Source: Merluccius polli (Eukaryota; Chordata; Actinopteri; Gadiformes; Merlucciidae). From it: DNA of 64,000 nucleotides. The stretch lies in contig JAOPHQ010001773.1 of assembly GCA_030340625.1 (NCBI GenBank), forward strand, positions 1 through 64,000, given 5' to 3'. A program made the translations under genes and the position numbers. Position 1 is the stretch's first letter, and each line of letters starts with the position of its first letter. Under the pieces are notes generated by a model. It was not told where the DNA came from. It saw only the letters and a program-made list of their open reading frames with translations, and did not search any database. Positions 55,015-64,000 of this stretch are shown one piece after another.

Positions 55015-55974
55015 AGGCACGAGACCACCCGCGGCTATATAAACTGTGGACCGGGACCAGTAAAGCCACTGAAGACCGGCCGACTCACTTGTCTTTTTGT
55101 TTAATTGATTCTTTCAGAATAACATATTTTCTAAAATATGCCAACCCTTGAGTCAGCTTGCACTCTATGGGTATAACACAAGCATGAACAAAGGAACGAA
55201 AAGACATTTCACAGAGTCCGAGTTGGAGATTGTGGTGATGACGTGAGCCGCGGAGGGAGATTCTCTCTGGTCCCCTGTCAGCAGGGATCCATATGAAGAG
55301 GAAGGAGATGAGTGAGAGTGTGTGTGTGAGGCTGTAAATGCCGCGGGGTCCGAGCAGCGCACACACACACAGGTGAAAAATAAGTGTTCGTATCTGAAGG
55401 TGGAGGTGAAGCGAAGGAATATATTCTATGCGTCACTTTCATGCCGCACACTTGGAAGACCACTAGGTGGCGCTGTTTTTGAGCAAATTCCGTAACGCTA
55501 TTAACTCCAGCATACTTTGTCGCACATTCGAAATCGGCTTATGAGCCAATTGTCATCGTTTGCAAGTAAATCCTCGCGTTCCCTAAATACTCGCTCACGT
55601 CGGATTGCACCATTTGCAAGGTCCTCTAACAACGCTAATGCTGCCATCGGTAATACCATTTTCTTCATCACATTGCGCATGCGTTTATATCCACCCGTAT
55701 ACTTGCAAACACGGTGGGTGTGTTAATTGTTCATAAGTGTGTCTCTGACGTGCACATCACTCTGATGACTAATTGTTTTTGACATTAACAGTTTCCCAGC
55801 GTCACCTCTAAGTGTCGCCAAAGGAACAATAGCTGTAGAAACGTGCGTACGCCAGCTATGAAGTTGACGTGAGGCACCGCACGTTTCCACGGTCATTTCA
55901 CGTTTCATACATCTGAACGTGAGCGTGGAACGCCATCGTTTTTGTGCGTACGCAACCTTCGTACATGAGGCCCC
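54574..55974. mobile_element. Harbinger-type MITE with GGGCCTCATGTACGAAG termini
   Basis: Perfect terminal inverted repeats GGGCCTCATGTACGAAG and CTTCGTACATGAGGCCC flanked by CTG on both sides, the 3-bp duplication expected for Harbinger. Subterminal GTGCGTACGC words recur on both sides. Internal 1.4 kb includes an (ATT)n run at 54965-55013 and no transposase ORF. Inserted in the dispersed satellite. Confidence 0.88.
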
Positions 55975-57640
55975 TGGTCTACTTGACAGTAAACATCATT
56001 AAAAATCACAAAATCAAAAAATCAAATCAAATATTTATTTTAAATCCTATATTCATAAATAAAGTTCACTAATCAGTGGTTTTAACATTCAAGTATTAAC
56101 ATTGCAGTCGTTTTCGTTGAGGAGAAAATGTGAGTTCAAAACCGAATGTCTGGCGAATATTGAATATGAAACTATCTTTACCTAGGTTAAACTGATACAT
56201 GAAATAATGACAAGGCAATGAATTGGCTTGATGTAGAGACAATAACCAAACTAAATCAGATGCAAAAAAAACTAAGACACATGTAACGTCTGTGATGTCT
56301 TACAGAATGTGTGGAAAATAAAATAACAAGATGAACACTCCCGTAGCGAAAAGCATAGCTGCCGCTGTTTTAGAACAACTTTAAAAAATGTCCATTATAA
56401 TCAAAACAATGTTTTACATTGAAAGCATTTACAAGGGGGAGATGTTTATTGTTTTTCGATACAGGATTGGGGAAAATTTGATCAGTGAAGGCCAGGCTAC
56501 TCTGTGAAGGCTACTAGAGGAAATAAGTTGACAGAAGAGACTAATATGTTACATATCACCGTTAGTCGCACTGATGGTAGATCAAACCAAACAGGCTGCC
56601 AGTCTCTGAGTTTTATATCTTAGGGTAGCTATTCAAAGCGCCCATTTTGTTTATATTCCTCTCGTTTGTCCTCAAAAAAGTTTTGTTTGAATTATGCCTA
56701 ATACGTTTGCCGAATAACATTCATGTGCGTAAGTATTGCATCTATTGCACAAACGACATGTGAGTTTGACATTGGCTGTTAGATAACACGTATATGGGTA
56801 TTTCTAAAAACTTTTTTTTTCCCCCTCAGTTTAAAAAAAACAATCTTGTCCACACCAATGCTGTTAATATATCTCTAAAATATATCCACAAGAGAACACA
56901 AAAACGCTCACCTAACCATGCTCGTCCAGTAGGTGGCGATAAAAATGTATGTCAAAGACCACAGAAGAACATAAAGAGCATGCGCATTGATGGGCTTCTT
57001 CTTAAGCGGCGAATACAACACAGCATTTCGAAGTAATGCTAGGTCAACTTGTAAGCATGAAATTAAACCTAACAGTACTAGCTACACGAGAACACACCGG
57101 TAGTCCGCCAATGTTTTTAGGTTTCTGGCGCATGCCCAATGTGTGAAACAACAATTGCCATGTGTAAATCAATGTCATGATGTCATCATTTTGCAAAACC
57201 TCAATTTTAATGGTCCCATCGTCCCACGGTAAAACTGAGTTTTCTAAAGCTTTGTTTTCAGTTACCTGAAATGTTGTTTTGGTGGGGATGGTAGGCCAAA
57301 ATGCAGGGAAATTAAGTTTTCAGAAAAACCCATATACATGAGGACAAGCCCTTAGATTACTGGTAAATTAAAAACATATCTTGATGTATCTCAAACATGA
57401 TTACTTGCTATCAGAACACCTGTCACGGCATGGTTAATAAATATTTGTATAGGGTTACTACAGCGACAACAGCATACAAAATTAAAGTAAATCCATGGAT
57501 GTGATCGGGTGGGTCACCCTGGGTGGGCCAATGCCCATTAATACTATTATCCTCTCTCACTCTCTCGTGCTCGCTTGCTCTCAGCACAGTTCAATAGCTC
57601 TCCTAAATGGCAGCATGTCACTGCCAAAAATCACGAGCAA
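55975..57640. other. Non-coding AT-rich stretch
   Basis: After the residual satellite unit nothing is recognised: unique AT-rich sequence, no splice-bounded conserved exon. Confidence 0.4.
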
Positions 57641-57657
57641 CAACTAACACATCCATG

Positions 57658-58006
57658 CACACAAATTATTATTGCGAGCACTTTTACTAAACTTGCACAC
57701 AGTATTTCTCTGCTCGCGAGAGCAATAATATAGCCTGCGAGGAGAAAATCATTCATTGAGCATGCACATACAGTGAAGCAGCACGCAAATGCCAAAAAGA
57801 AAACCACCCCCAAGAGCAGAAAAAATATCTATCCTATCTCAATAGGAAAGACAGCATTTGTGCGCACTGGGGGCGTCAGTTGCGTGCTACTTCACTGTAT
57901 GTGTGCGCTCAATACATTATTTCCTCCTCGCAGGCTAAATTATTGTTTTCGCAAGCATAGAAACTGCGTGCGAGTGCAGTAAAAGTGCTGGCAATAATAA
58001 TTTGTC
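57658..58006. mobile_element. Foldback element with arms of about 130-150 bp
   Basis: Left part (57658-57790) and right part (57880-58006) are inverted copies with shared blocks AAATTATTATTGC, CAATAAT[AT]TAGCCTGCGAGGAG, CATACAGTGAAG and AGCACGCAA. The loop is about 90 bp. No ORF. Probably a non-autonomous element; family unknown. Confidence 0.75.
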
Positions 58007-58430
58007 CTGGCTTGAAGAAGTCCAAAGTCCTTCTTATTGTTATTCGTGTTAACTGTGTATGAGAGGTGGGGAAACATAAATACACAGAGCGGTGAGGGAA
58101 TTAGAGACACCTGGGGGGAACTCATTAAACTAAAGCAATTGTCTTCAACCAAGTGTCCGCAGAGGTGCTCCTCTGTTTCTCTTTCGACCAGACCTTGGAA
58201 AAACCCCTTATTAATGTTTATCAAATTACCAACCAGTTAATATTAGTCGGTAGATCTTTTCGGTATCTTTTAGCCTCTTTTAAACATTGAAAAGCTGCTA
58301 AATAGCCTTGTGGGCTATACAAAGCACCGCCCTGAAACTCCTAGGCAACACAACCTGACTCACTACTGCCCAATCCTCAATTGCAGGAGGACATGGTGGT
58401 CTCCACTTACGCATCAGAATGTGGATATTA
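58007..58430. other. Non-coding stretch
   Basis: No gene or element recognised. A T/C-rich strand near 58170 has no supported exon. Confidence 0.4.
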
Positions 58431-58560
58431 GAGGTCGACCGATTAATCGTTTGGCCGATTAATCAGCGCAGATAGGACATTTTACAAACTATTGTTATCG
58501 GCGGAACTTGGCTCCGATAGTGGCCGATGGCTGAGCAGCCTCCACCGATCACATGGGGAT
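58431..58560. mobile_element. DNA transposon end fragment (GAGGTCGACCGATTAATCG)
   Basis: GAGGTCGACCGATTAATCG followed by TTGGCCGATTAATCAGCGC is a widely dispersed fish repeat terminus. No inverted partner was found downstream, so only one end or a truncated copy is present. Confidence 0.5.
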
Positions 58561-60324
58561 GTTCATCACCGTTTTGCATGGAGGCTCCATACACAAAGTC
58601 AAGGTAATGTCATTGTGTACCTGAGATCATTTATATTTAATTGAAAGTTAACTTTAAGACAGCTTTATTCATAAATTATGAGCATGATAAGGCTGTTGGT
58701 TTTAGTATGGCATTATTAATGCATTGTTGTCTCTGTTTTGCTAGCAAGCATGGTTGTTAGAATTTGGCTAGCCATAAGTGCAGCACAACTATGGGCCAAT
58801 GGCCATATCTGATCATTTGAGGGCCACTTTTGCTGAACATATCTGTGTGTGTGTGTGTGTGTGTGTGATTAACTCCTGATAATCTAAACAACTGTTAAAG
58901 ACCCCATACAATGGCACTCTTTCTTCCTTGATTTTATGAAGAGCGCTGGCACTTGACCGGGAGAGGGGCAGCAATAAATGTGCGACAGACTTTAAATTAC
59001 GTTTTTCAATGTAGACAACATCAGCAATTTTTTTCCCATAAAGAAATTCTCCACTCCATAAAAAAACCTTCAATGCATTATTCTGGCGATAGGGTTAGAA
59101 AATGTGGGCTAATTAGCTGTTCCGATGTAAACGTCGGAACAGCTGATTTTATAGCAAGGCTAACAAGTGGCATTCAAGTCATATCTGACCGGTTTTCAGT
59201 TTATTTCTCCCAACAAAATGTATCTCTCGAATATATAACGCAAAACTATCAGCATTCTCTCTTCCAAATTATCCAGCCACGTAACTACCCATTCATGAAC
59301 AGAAATCACACACTTGTTGCGGATTAATAATAAGCATATGTATCAGCAGCTGCACATAGCCACAAGAGTAGAAATAAATATACAAGTTGTAGTAACTGCA
59401 CCTCAACACATGATGGCGGCAAACAATATACTGGGGGCGGCGCTTAACGCTAGCCATTGTGCGTCATGGAGGCCACGCCTCCTGCCCAGAGGCATCCGGC
59501 GGAAACATCCGGTTAGGATCAGAATCGTTCAGGCAGACCTCCAGAGGGACGCGCGGACGATCTCTCCACGCGCGTGGCATTTACATTTACTGCCCCCACA
59601 TGCTTGGTAGATTAAGATAACTAAACCTAAACAAATAAAGTGAGTTAAAAGCGATTCCTGTGTCGGCGGCCTCCTTCCTCGGAACACAACCCCACACACT
59701 GTAGGATCCTCCTCAGGGTTGCCAGATGCCAGCAAGGTTTTCCAGCCCAAAACCTCCCCAAAAACCGCGAGATTGCACAAAAAAAGTCAATATTTTTTTA
59801 ACCACTTGCTCACATTGCTTACATACGAGAAGGCTGCATAGCGCCCAATGATGGGGTTAAAAAAAAAAAAAAAATGTAGTGTGTGGTGTTCCGTCATGTG
59901 TTTGAATCTTATGTATTTGTGTTTACGATCAGAGAGCAACATATCGGCTGAGATTCTCTTTATGTGTGTGGTGTACATCCGACTCAAAAATCGCATAACA
60001 CGTGTCCTAACTGCAAGCGACGCGATCGAATGCGTGCGACAAAATCAGTTACAAAATACAAAAAAATACAAATACAAAAATACAAAAAAGCTTACAGGAA
60101 AGAGTGGGTAAGGGATCCAGACTTAAAGGCCATGGTGCAGGTTAAACACCACTTTCGATTAATGGGTACATAAAGCACTGAAGATATGTATATAAAGTTA
60201 GAAATGTCTCCAAAATTGTGTTAAAGTGTAGTTTTTGGTCGTAACGGTTATTTTTAGCGCAATTCGGCGATGACGTCACGTCGGGGAGACGTGGTGGAAG
60301 TAGCCTCAGCCTTGTACTAGAACT
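58561..60324. other. Repeat-poor stretch with small hairpin
   Basis: A short GT microsatellite at about 58843-58868 and an 11-bp stem hairpin (AGCTGTTCCGA, loop TGTAAACG) at 59118-59147. AATACAAAAA repeats at 60055-60090. No gene recognised. Confidence 0.5.
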
Positions 60325-61136
60325 ATGGCGTCTAACTGGGATGAGGAAGAGATGGCAAGACCCACAAATAACATTTATGTTAGCATAGCCATATCATTTC
60401 GAACCGGTCAGAAGTGAGAGGGCGAATGAGAGCCGATGGCCGTCAAAGACAATGAAATGCATGTTCAGAGGAGAATGAGTGGAGAGTTGGCGAAGTGTCC
60501 TGGTCAGTCGCTAGCTACCATTTAGATCGCAGCAACGAGCGCTGGAGCGGTCTATGAACAGCAGTGCATACAATAACACTTTTTCCCCATCAGGGTACTG
60601 CTTACCGGGAGAGGGAGAGAGTAGTAAGCGTGTCTGTGCGGGCGGTGTCGTCCCATGGAAACTGTGGTGGAGAGCTTGTGTTGTAGGGAAGTGAGTGCGT
60701 TTTGGTCGAGGAGCTCACCCCGCGGCCAGCAGATGTAACGTTCCTAACTCAGCATCCAGGATTTGAGGCATGCTGCCTGAATCCGTTTGTGCTAAAGAGC
60801 CTACTCACATTTCAGGCAGGATCATGGTCCCCTTCAAGCCAGCAGGCACGAGTATGTTCATTGTTTATGTTTGCTTTGCCATTACTAGACTAGAGATGTG
60901 TTGCATAAACATGCATGACAAACAGGTATACAATTAAGTTTCCAACCTACTTATCCCTATAGGCAATACCGGTACACAGCGTACAGGCAGGCTATACGCT
61001 GGCCTTATGGCGTTCTCGGTGTTCATAGAAGGAAGCCTCTACCCTCCTGTCTGGTTTCAACCATCAGGCTACAATTTCAGAGTGGTGATGAGACCCATCA
61101 TGGCTTTCAATGGCCTCGTTTGGATGACAATGAATA
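60325..61136 (+). pseudogene. Decayed P2X7 intracellular-domain-like gene (P2RX7_C family)
   Basis: Recognisable blocks in order but in shifting frames: start MASNWDEEEMARPTNNIY (60325), YHFEPVRSERANESRW (about 60390), CLCGRCRPMETVVESLCCRE (about 60628-60690), HPGFEACCLNPFVLK (60748-60792), then AYRQ.IRWPYG and LPSCLVSTIRLQF before a stop at about 61130. This is the cysteine-rich domain known as the P2X7 C-terminal ballast, which fish genomes carry in many stand-alone copies. At least three frameshifts and upstream stops make it non-functional unless assembly indels are to blame. Confidence 0.7.
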
Positions 61137-62560
61137 AAAACCATATTGGCACATGAATAAAATCAAGTATTTTTCAGTTCAAGAATTGTCATGCTTGTTC
61201 TGTTGTGATCGCTCAACGGCCCTTAAAATGTGATAAAATACACAGAACACGTACATTCCAATGAAAACAGTTTATTAGTTTATCCCAAGTATATTACTGA
61301 ACAAAGACAGGTTGGAAAGTTCCTGATAAAGTAAACAAATCACAAAAAATGGTTAGGCACAAAAAGAATCAACATGTAAGTGTGGTCTTACCCGAGGGTC
61401 AGCTCTCTCTCTCACACACACACTAATATGCATGCATGCATGCATACATACATGCAGTGATATCAAAAGCACATAGAGCAAGACCAAAGACAAAAGCACA
61501 CACAGAGGTCCTTTTCGGGTTATCATTCCTTACTCCCTTTCCTACTAATACTACAAGGAATTATGGGGAAAAGTGTCAAATGGAGATGTAAAGGGAGCAT
61601 TTTTGCAACATTTCCTTGATTGTAATCTTGTGCGAAAATCAGAATCCGAAAAGGACCTGTAGACAAGGCACTACCAGGTACAATGATTGGTAAGCTATGT
61701 TGAATTGTATAAAAGACATTTCATGCAAACAAAATAAATAAAACCACAGCACACACAATGAGCAGCAGGCAGACATGCAGCATGCAGAACCCCTTGCAAA
61801 ACCACATGGGGTACAGTGACTAAAGACAGGCACAAGAGCAGCGAGGTCCCACCACCAACAACTAAGTAAAAAAAACAAAGCAATAAACAGCACACAAAGA
61901 GAAAACATAACATGCAGCATGCAGAAAACCACCACCAAGCCGTTGCTAGCTAACTGCTGGTTCTGCATTAGCCAGTTTTATGCTTTAAAATATTTCTAGG
62001 GAGACTATGTATCGCAATAACAATTAATGTCTGTTTGAATCTGTACAATGCCTAAACTTGAATTCTAAATTCAGTTTATATAACAGCTTTGGACTTGGAT
62101 GTAGATCATATCCATACTGTCAAGTACAATCTGTCTTGTATCTAGTTAAACTTTCAACTTTGTGGGCATTTATCACACCCATAATTAATTGGTATTTTGC
62201 ATAAATGTAACTCTATGAATGATAAATGTTTAAAGGTATTGGTTGGGATATGTGAGCATTGGAGCACATTGTGGGATCCGAAATACGAGACACCATGTTC
62301 CTGTGGAGCATTGGCTGGTTTTGCCAGAAACGTTGGTAGCCACATGATGCACAGACCTAGATATGTAAAAAAAAAAAGAAAAAAAAAAAAGAGTAATCAA
62401 CAGTATATCAGGTTTCAATATAGAGTAAGTACGGTACATTACTGGTCAAATGTTTTCAATGAAACACACATGATGTTTATGATGGCATCATAAACCCACA
62501 GCCTAAAGCCTGGTACATACATTGTAAATTAACTGGCAAGACAAATTTGAATGTGGGCAG
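61137..62560 (-). other. Non-coding; possible 3' region of the minus-strand remnant
   Basis: No exon recognised. A minus-strand AATAAA at about 61270-61275 could end the transcript of the transposon-like remnant at 62.56-63.33 kb. CATGCATGCATG run near 61430-61450. Confidence 0.35.
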
Positions 62561-63325
62561 ACAGTCAGGGCTATCACATTTTAATTAGATATTCTGATTT
62601 TCTAATCAGATATGGCCTGCTGTGTATACAAAACCTACTATCCGACTTCTCACAACAGGCCGGACAGAGGGCAAACAGGCTCATGAACACCTCTTGGCAA
62701 ACAATGAATTTGTCAATGCCACTACAACAAAAAAGAGAGCGGGGGGGAATTCAATTCTACCAGATACACAAAAAGGAAAATGCAAAGTTGGTCTATGTTG
62801 GCTTTAAATTATCTCACTTTTGGTGGGGGTCACAGGTGTGAGATGGCTCCTCCTCACACAATTCCTCCTCATCCTCAGACATATGTCCTCCAGGCACCCA
62901 CGATTAATCGCTGATGACAGACGGATCATCTTCATCATCGGTCTGTTCAGGACTAGTGAGGGGGGGGAAGTTTGGGTCTGTGTCCCCACACTGACCATCT
63001 TGGGCTTCAGGTTCACCTGCACAGCTGTGGCAGAGGTAGTAAACATACCCAAACATATGACAATCATGGCAAATCTACGTGGTTATGTTTTGACATAGGC
63101 TATGTATTAATTTCATCTGTGTATGGAAATGTCCTGTATGCATAGATTTTGGAAACGTATGTTTTAGACAGCATATCGACCACCCAAAATACAACATTTA
63201 CCGTGAGACCTTCCACGGGGCTTCACATTGCACTGTGTCCCAGTGTCACAAGTGGAGGGCAAGGGGTCATTCACGTCGACACTGTCCGCGGTCTCCTGCT
63301 GTGCAGCATCGATCAACATCTTGCG
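62560..63325 (-). pseudogene. Remnant of a transposon-encoded protein (KYIVFE-type)
   Basis: Three splice-consistent exons: about 63325-63202 (MLIDAAQQETADSVDVNDPL, then TGTQCNVKPRGRSH), 63016-62818 (acidic, TDDEDDPSVISD, stop TAA, SWVPGGHMSEDEEELCEEE) and 62721-about 62560 (DKFIVCQEVFMSLFALCPAC). The last piece is the cysteine-containing block found in a large fish family of transposon-associated proteins, where I recall KYIVFE..LLELF..CP.C. The in-frame stop in the second exon and absence of further domains indicate a dead fragment. Family name not certain (possibly Kolobok-related). Confidence 0.5.
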
Positions 63326-63382
63326 CAAACAAATTCAAAAGGGTCAGCGACACAGTCACGTTTAATACATAAGAGAACCGTA

Positions 63383-63797
63383 ATAGAGCGTAACAGTGAC
63401 CGCCCCTTTTTAACAGCTCCGGTGCCGGAAGTAAATTTCCCATGCATTTACCTCGTCCACTTTTCGTATAATCCTTATAAAAAGAGTATTAAGACTTGAA
63501 CCAAGCCGATCGTTCGTTATGGTAGTCGTGACCATATTATGTTTGATTCGGGATGAGTAGTTCCTCACTCGGTCAACAAAATAAAGTACCTTTGGCTTTT
63601 CTTCCGTTTTCCAAATTCTTTGTATGCCCGAATCAAACATAATATGGTCACGACTACCATAACGAACGATCGGCTTGGTTCAAGTCTTAATACTCTTTTT
63701 ATAAGGATTATACGAAAAGTGGACGAGATAAATGCATGGGAAATTTACTTCCGGCACTGGAGCTGTTAAAAAGGGGCGGTCACTGTTACGCTCTATA
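63383..63797. repeat. Near-perfect inverted repeat, 170-bp arms, 74-bp loop
   Basis: Left arm 63383-63552 and right arm 63627-63797 are reverse complements with only a few mismatches (for example GCTCCGGTGCCGG against GCTCCAGTGCCGG). The loop contains CGGTCAACAAAATAAAGTAC. No terminal target duplication was found and no ORF spans it. Confidence 0.92.
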
Positions 63798-64000
63798 GTC
63801 AAACACACACGCTGTTGTGAAAGCCGCTTGACGATCACCAGTGATCCAAACAAACACTAGCCATGGTGCTTTCTAGTTAGATACGACAAGCTTTTGGACA
63901 TTTACTTCAGGACAATTTAGTTTCATGAATCACGAAATGTGCTTTTCTAATCTCAGACTGATCATGACTGTAGTGGCGGCGGTGTCAAAGGGAACACGGT

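Larger units (their letters stand above)
42438..56010. repeat. Short tandem satellite (unit about 170-180 bp) split by transposons
   Basis: Pieces of one tandem repeat, each with TCCACATGATAATCTAGTCC, then a GTTTGGTGGGTCTA block, then TTTTCATTGTAGACC and GTCTCATGTGGACTACAT. Pieces lie at 42438-42559, 45744-45858, 54198-54573 and 55975 to about 56010. They rejoin in register when the insertions at 42560-45743, 45859-54197 and 54574-55974 are removed. Satellite sequence is only about 0.7 kb in total. Confidence 0.85.

Noticed and set aside
63149..63499. 116-codon plus-strand frame
   Set aside because: Antisense to the transposon remnant exon and runs into the inverted repeat.

Overview
This is vertebrate, almost certainly teleost fish, nuclear DNA. 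It has multi-exon genes with GT-AG introns, dense microsatellites and minisatellites, and a repeat load of DIRS, Ty3/Gypsy, hAT, PIF/Harbinger and THAP/P-element sequences typical of fish. I cannot name the species; a clupeiform fish is only a guess from the feel of the repeats. I reconstructed three host genes exon by exon, all on the minus strand. gkup (2578-13990) has 23 coding exons and 624 codons. usf1 or a usf1-like paralogue (15269-21022) has 10 coding exons and 298 codons. thy1 (37383-39409) has 4 coding exons and 149 codons. All three read through with consistent splice phases and no lesion.

Layout. 1-2060 is a 29-bp minisatellite. 2578-13990 is gkup, a fusion of a nucleotidyl-transferase domain and a GHMP-type sugar kinase, expected to salvage glucuronate to UDP-glucuronate. 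Its introns hold several foldback or MITE-like elements and a 1.29-kb, 15-bp minisatellite. 14.2-14.35 kb is a (TACA)n(GA)n tract between gkup and the 3' end of usf1. 15.27-21.08 kb is usf1, with an intron full of simple arrays and an NRF1-type promoter site. 21.3-22.35 kb is a tandemly amplified tRNA-like repeat. 22.77-23.86 kb is a minisatellite grown from the end of a mobile element.

24.06-32.04 kb is a nest of elements. A decayed DIRS-like retrotransposon carries a hAT MITE inside its reverse transcriptase and a decayed Gypsy element in its right terminal repeat. 33.1-36.07 kb is a THAP/P-element transposase gene with a stop codon in the THAP exon. 37.38-39.41 kb is thy1.

42.4-56 kb is a short tandem satellite (about 170-180 bp unit) blown apart by three insertions: a Harbinger element that holds further nested elements, a young full-length Ty3/Gypsy retrotransposon (45859-54197) with 99%-similar LTRs, and a second Harbinger-type MITE. 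57.7-64 kb holds a foldback element, two decayed multi-exon transposon-associated or domain-family genes, and a near-perfect 170-bp inverted repeat at the right edge.

The host genes have unrelated roles: sugar-nucleotide salvage, E-box transcription factor, and GPI-anchored Ig protein. They share strand and neighbourhood, not a pathway. The most noteworthy signals are the 17-nt micro-exon that carries the kinase ATP-binding loop of gkup, a textbook -1 frameshift cassette in the Gypsy element, two Harbinger-type insertions at the same site of different satellite units, and a minisatellite derived from a MITE end.
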